DNA of 64,000 nt from Celeribacter sp. PS-C1 (GTDB lineage: Bacteria > Pseudomonadota > Alphaproteobacteria > Rhodobacterales > Rhodobacteraceae), in the NCBI RefSeq assembly GCF_019429625.1, contig NZ_JAHXRW010000012.1:1-64000 (forward strand), written 5' to 3'. How positions within the stretch are numbered: position 1 is the first letter of the stretch; each line of letters starts with the position of its first letter. Under the pieces are notes generated by a model. The model ran no database searches. It was not told the origin of the DNA and saw only the letters and a list, made by a program, of their open reading frames with translations. The position numbers and the translations under genes are program-made. This document shows, piece after piece, positions 29,286 to 37,672 of this stretch.

Positions 29286-29317
29286 CCAGTGCGGACGTGA
29301 CACCACGTCCAGTGCGG
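29286..29317. promoter_or_regulatory. overlapping direct and inverted repeats upstream of fdhA
   Basis: CCAGTGCGG occurs at 29286-29294 and again at 29309-29317. Between and overlapping them is the perfect palindrome GGACGTG-ACAC-CACGTCC (29293-29310). It lies about 25-55 bases before the fdhA start codon, a position expected for an operator. Confidence 0.55.
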
Positions 29318-29471
29318 TTTCAGGATCGGGCCACTCCGTCCTCCCGGATTGGCCCGCCCGCAAACGGATCGCCAAAATGCGGTCCATGCGTCCGACCAGA
29401 AGAGCGCGGCAGGCCCCTCTTGCGCGCGGAGCAATGAGGCGAAACCGCAGAACATCTGCGTCACAAACGCA

Positions 29472-29500
29472 AACGCGCCCGTCCAAGCGGAAGGGCGCGT
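29472..29500 (-). terminator. terminator of the Pot-type transporter operon
   Basis: On the minus strand ACGCGCCC and GGGCGCGT pair around a 12-base loop and are followed by a T-rich stretch (TTTGCGTTTG). It lies about 55 bases after the last permease gene. Confidence 0.7.
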
Positions 29501-29554
29501 AGCGATAGTGTAACATGTCAGGCGGCGAAAGTCGCGCCGCTCGGAATGGACGAC

Positions 29555-30493
29555 TTAATGCGCCGCCACGCCGCGCAGCCGTTCGGACCGACGACGCAGG
29601 ATTTCCACCGTGGTCAGAAGCGCGATGGAAATGATCACAAGGATCGTCGCCACGGCCAAGATCGCAGGGCTGATCTGTTCGCGGATGCCGCTCCACATCT
29701 GACGCGGGATGGTCTGTTGATCGGGGCCTGCAATGAAGAGCACGGCGACGACTTCGTCGAAGGAGGTGACGAAGGCAAAGAGACCGCCGGAGATCACGCC
29801 CGGCAAGATGAGCGGCATCACCACTTTGAAGAACGTCCGGCGCGGATTGGCACCGAGACTCGCAGACGCGCGGATCAGGGATTGGTCAAAGCCCGACATG
29901 GTCGCCGTCACGGTGATGATCACGAAGGGAATGCCAAGCGCTGCGTGAGCCAGAATGACGCCCGTGTAGGTCGAAGTCAGGCGCCCGCATTCCATGCCGA
30001 CGATGGCACAGGGGTTAGAGTAGAAAAAGAACATCCCCGTTGCGACGATGATGATCGGCACGATCATCGGGCTGATCAGGATCGCCATGATCGTCCGGCG
30101 CCACGGCATTTCGGGACGCGCCAAACCCAGCGCGGCCAGAGTGCCCAGAACGGTCGAGAGGATCGTCGCCCAGAAACCGATGATCACGGAGTTCTTCGCC
30201 GCTTTCACCCAATCCGCATTGTGCCACAGATCGGACCACCAAGCACCATCGCGCATGGCTTCTGCCGCCTGCATCCCGGAGGTCAGCAGAGAGTCATACC
30301 AGCGCAGGCTATAGCCTTCGGAGTCGAGGCTGAGCATCTTCTCGGTATAGGTGAAGTAGGGTTCCGCGTTGAAGGACAGCGGCACGATCACAAGGATCGG
30401 CGCGATCAGGAAGACGAACACGAGGACGCAGATCGCCAGATAGGCATAGTGCCAGGCGCGTTCGAGCGGGGAGGCGTAGGTTGGCAGGGCCAT
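29555..30493 (-). CDS. Pot-type ABC transporter permease (PotC-like)
   Basis: Inner-membrane permease of 312 residues with six predicted membrane helices. The EAA-like cytoplasmic loop is near 205 (IRASASLGANPRRTFFKVVMPL). It pairs with the larger permease, 12 bases upstream. The system resembles spermidine/putrescine importers, but nearby genes suggest betaine, choline or a related amine as substrate. Confidence 0.88.
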   Translation of the reverse strand: MALPTYASPLERAWHYAYLAICVLVFVFLIAPILVIVPLSFNAEPYFTYTEKMLSLDSEGYSLRWYDSLLTSGMQAAEAMRDGAWWSDLWHNADWVKAAKNSVIIGFWATILSTVLGTLAALGLARPEMPWRRTIMAILISPMIVPIIIVATGMFFFYSNPCAIVGMECGRLTSTYTGVILAHAALGIPFVIITVTATMSGFDQSLIRASASLGANPRRTFFKVVMPLILPGVISGGLFAFVTSFDEVVAVLFIAGPDQQTIPRQMWSGIREQISPAILAVATILVIISIALLTTVEILRRRSERLRGVAAH

Positions 30494-30505
30494 CAGTCTC
30501 TCTCC

Positions 30506-31753
30506 TTAACCGAGTTTCAGTTTGTCGATGCCGATCAGGCGATCGTAGAGCCAGTAAAGCACCAGCACGCCCACCAGAAGCATGGTCGCCAGAGCCGCAG
30601 CCATCGACCAGTTGGCCTTGGTCATGTGGAACTGCACCATGTTGGAGAACAGCTGACCATCAGCGCCACCGACAAGCGCGGGGGTGATGTAATAGCCGAC
30701 GGCAAGGATGAAGACCAAGAGCACGCCCGCGCCAATGCCGGGAATGGTCTGCGGCAGGTAGATGCGGCGGAAGGTCGTCCAGCTGGTGGCCCCCAGAGAG
30801 CGCGCAGCACGGGTGTAGCTCACCGGAATGACGCGCATCACGGAGTAGAGCGGCAGCACCATGAAGGGCAAAAGGATGTGCACCATGGCAATAATGGTCC
30901 CGGTCTGGTTATAGATCATCTGCAGGCGACCATCGTCACCGATGATGCCCAAAGCGACGAGAATGTCATTCACCACGCCCTGCCCCTGCAACAGCACGAT
31001 CCAGCTTGTCGTCCGCACCAAGAGCGAGGTCCAGAACGGCAGAAGGACAAGGATCATCAACAGGTTGGCTTTGGCCATCGGCAGGGTCGCAAGCAAATGC
31101 GCAATCGGGAAGGCCAGCACCAGACAGATCGCGGTGATTACGCCGGCAATCAGGAAAGTCTTGATAAACAGGCGGAAATAGATGCGCTGGGTCTCATCGA
31201 CCTTGGTAAGTTTGCCGTCTGCATCGCGTTCCAGATCGAAAGCGATGGTGTAGAAATCAAACGTCCAGGGGCTGGCGGCGGAACGCATCGCATTCCAAAC
31301 CAACGGGTTGTCCCAGTCCTCGTCCAACTCCAGCATGGCCTCCATAAAGGGCGGCTCAAGTTTGTCAGCACCACGGGCCGCCTTGGTGAACATCGAGCGC
31401 GTGCCGGAGACAACATAGTTGATCCGCGTGCCCGCATCACCAGCCGCCCGCGTCTCTTTCATCAGCACGAGATCGGAGGCCAGCGCGGCAAAGGCGGCCT
31501 CGTCCGGCGCGGTGCCTTTCGGGTTCTCGGCGAACCACTGGCTGAGTGCCGGAACGGATTTGGAAAACTGATCGTTGTAGACCGAGCGTTGCAGCATCTG
31601 GCCGATCGGTACGGCGAAGCTGATCAGAATGAACAGCAGCAAAGGCAGCACAAGGAAAAACGCGCGGCGTTTGGCCCGGGCCTGTGCCGAGGCCAGCGCG
31701 GCCTTGAGCGGGCGCCCGTCCGCGGTGGTCAACTGAGAGGCGACGTCAGACAT
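30506..31753 (-). CDS. Pot-type ABC transporter permease (PotB-like) with large periplasmic insertion
   Basis: Permease of 415 residues. After the first membrane helix (about 30-52) comes an unusually long hydrophilic segment (about 58-195), and the other five helices follow. The EAA loop reads YTRAARSLGATSWTTFRRIYLPQ near 315. Standard PotB proteins are roughly 280-320 residues, so the insertion is a real enlargement and could contact the binding protein. Confidence 0.87.
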   Translation of the reverse strand: MSDVASQLTTADGRPLKAALASAQARAKRRAFFLVLPLLLFILISFAVPIGQMLQRSVYNDQFSKSVPALSQWFAENPKGTAPDEAAFAALASDLVLMKETRAAGDAGTRINYVVSGTRSMFTKAARGADKLEPPFMEAMLELDEDWDNPLVWNAMRSAASPWTFDFYTIAFDLERDADGKLTKVDETQRIYFRLFIKTFLIAGVITAICLVLAFPIAHLLATLPMAKANLLMILVLLPFWTSLLVRTTSWIVLLQGQGVVNDILVALGIIGDDGRLQMIYNQTGTIIAMVHILLPFMVLPLYSVMRVIPVSYTRAARSLGATSWTTFRRIYLPQTIPGIGAGVLLVFILAVGYYITPALVGGADGQLFSNMVQFHMTKANWSMAAALATMLLVGVLVLYWLYDRLIGIDKLKLG

Positions 31754-31848
31754 CCTGTTTCCTATCTTTATTTTGGTGCCGGAGCAGCGCGGGTCACGCG
31801 CTCACGGCCGTGTCAGAACACGCGTCAAAATTCGGGTCGTTAGGGGAC

Positions 31849-31936
31849 CGGCGAAAGAGCAGAGGTAAAGCTCTTTCGCCGATCTGCCGGGGACAAGGGG
31901 AGCCCCCGGCAAACTTTTCAAATCCTGAGACAGGAT
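31849..31936 (-). other. three consecutive stem-loops between binding-protein and permease genes
   Basis: There are three perfect hairpins in the 182-base gap. A 12-bp stem (CGGCGAAAGAGC) spans 31849-31881, an 8-bp stem (TGCCGGGG) spans 31885-31911, and a 6-bp stem (ATCCTG) spans 31922-31936, touching the stop codon. None has a long U-run. They probably stabilise the binding-protein mRNA and reduce read-through into the permease genes. Confidence 0.65.
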
Positions 31937-33021
31937 CAGTTGGCGAGGAGCCAAGCGTTGAAACGCTCACCCAGCTCGGTTTCGCGATCGACCCAGAACT
32001 CGGCAGAGGACGCCAGAGCGTTGGTCATGTTCTCGGGGTAGGTCGGCAGGTTCGGAGCCATCGGGATGTCGGTGCCGAAGACGTTGCCCACGAGAGGTGC
32101 TGCGGATTTACGCGGGGTGCCGTAGGAAATGCGCTCAGAGAAGCTGGCGGATTGCTCAGAAGACGTTGCGTATTTGATGTATTCCATCGCAGCTTCAGCG
32201 TTCGGCGCGCCTTCCGGGATCACATAGCCTTCCCACTCATAGACCTGACCGTCCCAAAGCACTTCGAAGGGTTTACCTTCGTTGACGGCGGCATTGAAGA
32301 TACGGCCGTTGTAGGACATGGTCATGACGACTTCGCCATCGGCCAGAAGCTGCGGCGGTTGCGCACCGGCTTCCCAGTAGATCGCGTCGCCTTTGATGGT
32401 GTCGAGTTTCGCGAAGGCACGATCCACACCCTCGTCGGTGTCGAGCACGTCATAGACCTCATCGGCAGGCACGCCATCGGCCATCAGCGCCATTTCCAGA
32501 ACCACTTTCGGGCTCTTCAGAACGCCGCGCTTGCCCGGGAATTTCTCGGTGTCAAAGAAATCGGCGATGGAGGACGGAGCCGCACCTTCGGCAAATTTCG
32601 ACGCATCATAGGCCACGGCGGTGGCGTAGATGTCATTCGGCACCATGCATTCGCTCAGCGTGCCTTCGAGGAAGTCCTCTTCCGCCGGGGTGCCGTCAGC
32701 GCCTGCGGGCAGGAGCGAGGCATCGATCGGCATCAGCTGACCTTCGTCACAAAGACGCATCGCATCGGAGATCAGGAACAGGGCGACGTCGGTGGTGACG
32801 TTGCCAGCATCCACCTGAGCTTTCACCGGGGTCGCCGGGTTGTCTGCGTCCACGGAGACGACACCGATGCCGGTCTCTGCGGTGAAGGGCTTGTAGTAAG
32901 CCTCGGTTTCAGCGGCGGCATAGGACCCGCCCCAGCTCATGATGGTGATGTCCTCGGCCAGAGCCGGAAGTGCCAGTCCGCCAAAAGCGGTGGTCAGGGC
33001 CAAAAGGGTCTTTTTATTCAT
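31936..33021 (-). CDS. extracellular solute-binding protein (PotD-like)
   Basis: Protein of 361 residues with a Sec signal peptide (cleavage near PALA-ED, residue 22) and a type II periplasmic binding fold beginning ITIMSWGGSYAAAETEAYYKPF. The ATG at 33021 with GGAG 6 bases upstream is preferred over one four codons earlier. The Trp and acidic residues in IYWEAGAQPP and WEGYVIPEG could line a cage for a quaternary amine, but the ligand is not proven. It is the second gene after the ATPase. Confidence 0.87.
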   Translation of the reverse strand: MNKKTLLALTTAFGGLALPALAEDITIMSWGGSYAAAETEAYYKPFTAETGIGVVSVDADNPATPVKAQVDAGNVTTDVALFLISDAMRLCDEGQLMPIDASLLPAGADGTPAEEDFLEGTLSECMVPNDIYATAVAYDASKFAEGAAPSSIADFFDTEKFPGKRGVLKSPKVVLEMALMADGVPADEVYDVLDTDEGVDRAFAKLDTIKGDAIYWEAGAQPPQLLADGEVVMTMSYNGRIFNAAVNEGKPFEVLWDGQVYEWEGYVIPEGAPNAEAAMEYIKYATSSEQSASFSERISYGTPRKSAAPLVGNVFGTDIPMAPNLPTYPENMTNALASSAEFWVDRETELGERFNAWLLAN

Positions 33022-33118
33022 GTTGGTCTCCATGTTGGATCAGGATGAAACGCGGGCGGCCTTTGTGCCTCTCGCGTGTATGGCCTCGCCCCGGTCCTGA
33101 ACGCCGGGACGAAGAAAC

Positions 33119-34219
33119 TCAGATCATATCGAGCGCGCGTGCATCGAGCGGGTTCCAACCGATGCGAATGCGCTGGCCTGGGGTCAGAGGCATCTGGTCG
33201 ATGGTGTTGCGGCATTTCACGACGAATTCGTCATGACCGGCGACACGCATCCGGGTGCGCAGAATATCGCCCATGTAGATGACTTCGAGCACCTCGGCGT
33301 CGATCGTATGCGCGCCTTCGGGGATCAGTTCCGGTTTGAATTCGACGCGCTCGGGACGGATCGACACGAGGGTCTTTTCCCCCTTGGCTTTCACGTTCAC
33401 GGCGGTCGCGTCGATCAACTCGCCATTCTCGAGACGCACCACGGCGCGCTCGCCGTTCAAGTCCTCGACCACGCCCGGCAGTTTGTTGTTTTCGCCGATG
33501 AAGCCCGCGACAAAGCTGTTGTCGGGACGCTCATAAAGTTCGGCGGGCGGGGCGAGTTGTTGGATGCGGCCATCGTTGAACACTGCCACGCGGTCGGACA
33601 TGGTGAGCGCTTCGCCCTGATCGTGGGTCACGTAGACCACGGTGATGCCGAGGCTTTCATGCAGGTGTTTGATCTCGAACTGCATGTGTTCCCGCAGCTG
33701 TTTGTCGAGCGCGCCCAGAGGTTCGTCCATCAGCACGAGTTTCGGGTCGAACACCAATGCGCGGGCCAGTGCGATCCGCTGTTGCTGACCGCCGGACATC
33801 TGCGCCGGGCGACGGTTCGCGAAGGCGCCCATCTGCACCATATCGAGCGCACGTTTGATTTTCGCCTCGCGCTCGGATTTGCCCATGCCGCGCACTTCGA
33901 GCGGGAAGGACAGGTTTTCGCCCACAGTCATATGCGGGAAGAGCGCGTAGTTCTGGAACACCATGCCGATACCGCGTTTGTGCGGCGGCACCTGGTTGAT
34001 CGGTTTGCCATCGAGGCGGATCTCGCCATGCGTGGCGGTCTCGAAGCCCGCGAGCATCATAAGACAGGTGGTCTTGCCGGAGCCCGACGGCCCAAGCATG
34101 GTCAGGAATTCACCCTTGGCCAATTGCAGATTGAGGTCTTTCACCACGAGGGTCTCACCGTCGTAGCTTTTCTGTACATGTTCGAAAGACACGAACGCGT
34201 CGTCGCGGGATGCCACCAT
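33119..34219 (-). CDS. Pot-type ABC transporter ATP-binding protein (PotA-like)
   Basis: ATPase of 366 residues. Walker A is GPSGSGKTT at 43-51, the signature is MSGGQQQRIALARAL, Walker B is LVLMDEPLGALD, and a C-terminal TOBE domain begins near 290. The ATG at 34219 follows GGGAGAG; the upstream open frame to 34342 overlaps the operator region and is not accepted. It is the first gene of the ABC operon and is preceded by an inverted TGACGCA pair. Confidence 0.9.
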   Translation of the reverse strand: MVASRDDAFVSFEHVQKSYDGETLVVKDLNLQLAKGEFLTMLGPSGSGKTTCLMMLAGFETATHGEIRLDGKPINQVPPHKRGIGMVFQNYALFPHMTVGENLSFPLEVRGMGKSEREAKIKRALDMVQMGAFANRRPAQMSGGQQQRIALARALVFDPKLVLMDEPLGALDKQLREHMQFEIKHLHESLGITVVYVTHDQGEALTMSDRVAVFNDGRIQQLAPPAELYERPDNSFVAGFIGENNKLPGVVEDLNGERAVVRLENGELIDATAVNVKAKGEKTLVSIRPERVEFKPELIPEGAHTIDAEVLEVIYMGDILRTRMRVAGHDEFVVKCRNTIDQMPLTPGQRIRIGWNPLDARALDMI

Positions 34220-34333
34220 GACCCAAACTCTCCCTGAGTTCTTGTTGTTGAGCCTACGAAGACGCCCGAGAGCGGCACCGTGGCCAGGAATTTCAGGGAA
34301 TATTGAGAGAAGGCCGAAGCGCAGGGAGTATGG

Positions 34334-34386
34334 CTGCGTCAAACCCGCTGTATTATTGCGCCGCCGCTCTGGGCGATTTGACGCAG
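34334..34386. promoter_or_regulatory. inverted TGACGCA operator pair before the Pot operon
   Basis: CTGCGTCAAA at 34334-34343 and its exact reverse complement TTTGACGCAG at 34377-34386 are 43 bases apart centre to centre, close to four helical turns. The TGACGCA core is the same as in other betaine-locus promoters. It probably binds a dimeric or looping regulator, most simply the GbdR-like protein encoded next door. Confidence 0.6.
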
Positions 34387-34461
34387 AATTTTATATCTGC
34401 CTGTTTTGCGGTCAGAATCGCCCAGAAAAAGAACATTTGCGACCGGTTTACGGGCAGGAAA

Positions 34462-35523
34462 TTAATCTTCCTGTCCAGCAGATGAGCGAAAAGCCTGCGG
34501 CGTGTCGCCATAACGGCGCCGAAACATGCGGCTCAAATGCGAAGAATCACAGAATCCGGCGTCCACGGCGATCCGCGCGATGGATTTCTGCGACTTCTCG
34601 ATCAGGTGTTTGGCGAAATTCAGGCGCATGTCGAGAAAGGCCGCCTGCGGCGAGGTGTTGAGCGCCAAACGGAAATGGCGTTCGACCTGACGTTTGCTGT
34701 TGCCCATCCGCTGCGCGATGTCCTGCACCGTGATCGGCGTGTCGATATTCTGCTGCATCAACAAGAGTGCGCGCTGCACGATCGGGTCCTGGGTCTTGAG
34801 ATCAAGCGGCAGACCGGGCTGTGGTTTGTCCTCTTGCAGCGCGTCGTCGATGATCATGATGTGCAGGCTCTTGCTGGCCTGCGCGCGCCCCACATGTTTG
34901 TCCACCAGATAGGCCGCGAGATGTGCGGAGCTTGCCCCGCCCGAACAGGTCAGGCGATCTCTATCGACGACGAAAATCTGATCCGCGACCGGATTGAGAC
35001 CCTCGAATTGCTCAAGAAAATCAGAGTGATGGAACCAGCTCACACAGCAGCGATAGCCATCCAAAAGCCCGACCTGGTGCAAAAAGAACGCGCCGGTGCA
35101 GACCCCGATCAGGGGAATATTCGCCTCCGCCGCCTGATGCAGGAAACGGTGATAGGCCTGCCCCAGAGAGGGGGTTTCATCCATTAAGCCGCCGACCACG
35201 ACGATATAATCAAAGCGGCGCGGATCGCCCAAACGCTCTTTGGGTTGCACGGTGATACCGCTGCTCGACGCGACAGGGTCCATCGTATCCGACAGCACCG
35301 TCCAGTCGCAGAGAATCGGACGACTGCGGTCGCCATCGTCGGCCGCTAACCGCAACACATCGACAAAATTGGCAAAGGCACAGAGCGTAAACCGGCGCGC
35401 AAGGATAAAGCCGACCGACAGGCGCGGCCCCTCGGAGCGCGGTTTTTGCGCCCGTAACGTAGTGTTACGCGACACAGCGGCTGAGTCTCGACCGTATGGC
35501 TCTCGGGAAGAAGGCGTCGTCAT
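34462..35523 (-). CDS. gbdR: GlxA/GbdR-type AraC family transcriptional regulator
   Basis: Protein of 353 residues with an N-terminal DJ-1/PfpI-like domain (about 36-215), which keeps a cysteine at the nucleophile-elbow position (GVCTGAF, C142). The C-terminal double helix-turn-helix AraC domain (about 240-345) has QRMGNSKRQVERHFRLAL and AVDAGFCDSSHLSRMFRRRYG. GbdR of Pseudomonas has this architecture and activates betaine and dimethylglycine catabolism. Placement between the importer operon and etfBA supports the same role. Direct orthology is inferred. Confidence 0.8.
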   Translation of the reverse strand: MTTPSSREPYGRDSAAVSRNTTLRAQKPRSEGPRLSVGFILARRFTLCAFANFVDVLRLAADDGDRSRPILCDWTVLSDTMDPVASSSGITVQPKERLGDPRRFDYIVVVGGLMDETPSLGQAYHRFLHQAAEANIPLIGVCTGAFFLHQVGLLDGYRCCVSWFHHSDFLEQFEGLNPVADQIFVVDRDRLTCSGGASSAHLAAYLVDKHVGRAQASKSLHIMIIDDALQEDKPQPGLPLDLKTQDPIVQRALLLMQQNIDTPITVQDIAQRMGNSKRQVERHFRLALNTSPQAAFLDMRLNFAKHLIEKSQKSIARIAVDAGFCDSSHLSRMFRRRYGDTPQAFRSSAGQED

Positions 35524-35579
35524 CTTTGTCCCTCCAAGCAGGAAACCCCAGATATCCTGTCGTAGCGATAATCTTCGAT

Positions 35580-35593
35580 TGACGCAATCATTC
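35580..35593 (+). promoter_or_regulatory. TGACGCA-type candidate site between gbdR and etfB
   Basis: TGACGCAATCATTC shares the heptamer and the ATTC three bases later with the soxB site. It lies about 57 bases before the gbdR-like start codon, so autoregulation is possible. Confidence 0.45.
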
Positions 35594-35712
35594 TATTTTC
35601 CGACGCAAAAGTCGTCATATTGCCCAGCACGATCAGAAATCCGGTCGCCTTATCGAAGAAACGAGTCGAAATATCGAGTCGGGACACCATCGAAAGTGCG
35701 AGAGGTCAGGGA

Positions 35713-35752
35713 TCACGAAGCGCCACATAAGTGGCCTGTCGAACCTTCGTGA
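35713..35752. repeat. nested inverted repeat upstream of etfB
   Basis: The outer arms TCACGAAG (35713-35720) and CTTCGTGA (35745-35752) are perfect complements. Inside them GCCAC-ATAA-GTGGC (35722-35735) forms another perfect stem. It lies about 180 bases before etfB and could be an RNA leader structure or an operator. Confidence 0.6.
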
Positions 35753-35933
35753 AACCCGCTTAGCCTCTCTCTTTCAGTCCTCGTCTGGCGTCGGATTTGT
35801 GAAGGTAAACCTGGCTAGACCGGGAACGCCTGGAGCATCGCTACGGCACCTTGCTCCTTCATCTTGGAAATAATGCAAAGGCCTCAACGGGGCCGCCCCG
35901 GACAACAGCTTTCGGGCCGACAGAGAGGGAAAA

Positions 35934-36683
35934 ATGAAAGTACTCGTTCCTGTAAAACGGGTGGTCGACTACAACGTGAAAATCCGTGTCAAAGCGGACA
36001 ATTCCGGTGTCGAACTCGCCAACGTCAAAATGTCCATGAACCCCTTCGACGAAATCGCCGTCGAAGAGGCCGTGCGCCTGAAAGAAGCTGGCAAAGCTGA
36101 TGAGATCGTTGTTGTCTCCGTCGGCCCCGCTCAGGCGCAAGACGTTCTGCGCACCGCACTCGCCATGGGTGCCGACCGTGCCATTCTCATCACCGTTGAC
36201 GGCACTGTCGAGCCGCTGACCGTCGCCAAACTCCTCAAAGGCGTTGCCACCGAGGAAGAGGCCGGTCTCGTGATCCTCGGCAAACAGGCCATCGACGACG
36301 ACGCCAACCAGACCGGCCAGATGCTCTCCGCTCTCTTGGGCTGGTCGCAAGGCACCTTTGCCTCCGAGGTTGAGCTTGGCGACGGTTCCGCGAAAGTCAC
36401 TCGTGAGGTGGACGGCGGTCTGCAAGCCATCGAGATCAAACTCCCCGCCGTGGTCACCGCCGACCTGCGTCTCAACGAGCCGCGCTATGCCTCTTTGCCG
36501 AACATCATGAAGGCCAAGAAAAAGCCGCTCGATCAAAAGACCCCCGCCGATTACGGCGTGACGGTCGAAAACCGCCTCAACGTGCTGCGTGTCGAAGAGC
36601 CTGCACAGCGTGAGGCCGGGATCAAAGTCGCCTCCCCCGCCGAGCTGATCGAAAAGCTCAAAAACGAAGCTGGCGTGATCTGA
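35934..36683 (+). CDS. etfB: electron transfer flavoprotein, beta subunit
   Basis: Protein of 249 residues with the EtfB opening [20 protein letters not shown] and the signature [16 protein letters not shown]. The conserved loop around [25 protein letters not shown] near 178 contacts partner dehydrogenases. It binds AMP and, with EtfA, accepts electrons from flavoprotein dehydrogenases such as dimethylglycine dehydrogenase. The electron-transferring ubiquinone oxidoreductase is not in the window. Confidence 0.95.
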   Translation: MKVLVPVKRVVDYNVKIRVKADNSGVELANVKMSMNPFDEIAVEEAVRLKEAGKADEIVVVSVGPAQAQDVLRTALAMGADRAILITVDGTVEPLTVAKLLKGVATEEEAGLVILGKQAIDDDANQTGQMLSALLGWSQGTFASEVELGDGSAKVTREVDGGLQAIEIKLPAVVTADLRLNEPRYASLPNIMKAKKKPLDQKTPADYGVTVENRLNVLRVEEPAQREAGIKVASPAELIEKLKNEAGVI

Positions 36684-36701
36684 ACGTAGGGACCTGAACA
36701 C

Positions 36702-37634
36702 ATGGCTATTCTTCTTTTTGCAGAACATGACAACGCGACCCTGTCCGATCAGACCGCCAAGGCTCTGACCGCAGCGTCTCAAATCGGCGGCGACGTCGAC
36801 ATCCTGATCGCGGGCAAAGACGCCTCTGCCGCCGCTGACGCCGCCGCCAAACTGGCCGGTGTGCGCAAGGTGCTTGTGGCCGAAAGCGATGCGCTGGCCG
36901 AGCGTCTCGCCGAAGCCTCCGCAGCGCTGATCGTTTCGATCGCAGGCGATTACGACACCATTCTGGCCCCTGCCACCACGACCGGCAAAAACGTGCTGCC
37001 GCGCGTTGCTGCTCTTTTGGACGTGATGCAGGTCTCCGAAGTGATCGAAGTGGTCTCCGCTGACACCTTCAAACGTCCGATCTATGCGGGCAACGCCATC
37101 GAAGTGGTGCAAGCCACCGACGCGACCAAGGTTCTGACCGTCCGCACCGCCGGTTTCGCCGCTGCAAGCGAGGGTGGCTCCGCCGCCGTGTCTTCCGTGG
37201 ACGCCCCGGCTGAGGGAAGCGATCTGTCCAGCTTCGTCAAGAACATCCTCTCCGAGAGCGACCGCCCGGAACTGAACTCCGCGAAGATCATCGTCTCCGG
37301 TGGCCGTGCGCTTGGCTCCGAAGAGAAGTTCCAAGAGGTCATCACCCCCTTGGCCGACAAACTCGGTGCCGCCATCGGCGCGTCTCGCGCGGCTGTGGAT
37401 GCCGGCTATGCCGCCAACGATCTTCAGGTCGGTCAAACCGGCAAAGTCGTGGCGCCGGACCTCTACATCGCATGCGGCATCTCCGGTGCAATCCAGCACC
37501 TTGCCGGGATGAAGGACAGCAAAATCATCGTTGCGATCAACACCGATGAGGATGCGCCGATCTTCCAAGTGGCCGATTACGGCATCGTTGGCGATCTCTT
37601 CGAGATCGTGCCTGAGCTTGAGCGTCAACTCTGA
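36702..37634 (+). CDS. etfA: electron transfer flavoprotein, alpha subunit
   Basis: Protein of 310 residues. The C-terminal FAD domain has [12 protein letters not shown] near 200, and then [20 protein letters not shown] and [11 protein letters not shown]. It follows etfB by 18 bases and forms the FAD-carrying heterodimer. Sharing a locus with DMGDH, not with fatty-acid genes, suggests expression matched to betaine use. Confidence 0.95.
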   Translation: MAILLFAEHDNATLSDQTAKALTAASQIGGDVDILIAGKDASAAADAAAKLAGVRKVLVAESDALAERLAEASAALIVSIAGDYDTILAPATTTGKNVLPRVAALLDVMQVSEVIEVVSADTFKRPIYAGNAIEVVQATDATKVLTVRTAGFAAASEGGSAAVSSVDAPAEGSDLSSFVKNILSESDRPELNSAKIIVSGGRALGSEEKFQEVITPLADKLGAAIGASRAAVDAGYAANDLQVGQTGKVVAPDLYIACGISGAIQHLAGMKDSKIIVAINTDEDAPIFQVADYGIVGDLFEIVPELERQL

Positions 37635-37672
37635 CGCTCACCCATCAGACATTTATGAACGGAACCAACCCA

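Larger units (their letters stand above)
29262..29554 (-). promoter_or_regulatory. upstream region of fdhA and end of the Pot operon
   Basis: This 293-base region holds the fdhA promoter side on the minus strand, with overlapping direct and inverted repeats at 29286-29317. A minus-strand TGACGCA lies at 29463-29457, and the Pot-operon terminator at 29472-29500. No gene is apparent. Confidence 0.55.
35524..35933. promoter_or_regulatory. 410-base divergent region between gbdR-like gene and etfB
   Basis: No gene is seen. It contains a TGACGCA site at 35580, a related CGACGCAAAAGTCGTC stretch just after it, repeated GAGTCG near 35653-35680, and the nested inverted repeat at 35713-35752. It should carry promoters in both directions. 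Confidence 0.5.

Noticed and set aside
29262-29696. N-terminal extension of fdhA
   Set aside because: The family start MSSNRGVVYM with GGGAGG is at 29261; the extension overlaps the Pot-operon terminator and the end of the permease gene.
29546-31843. A 765-codon open frame on the plus strand
   Set aside because: It is antisense to both Pot-type permease genes; the hydrophilic His/Gln/Asp-rich product is typical of the reverse of membrane-protein codons.
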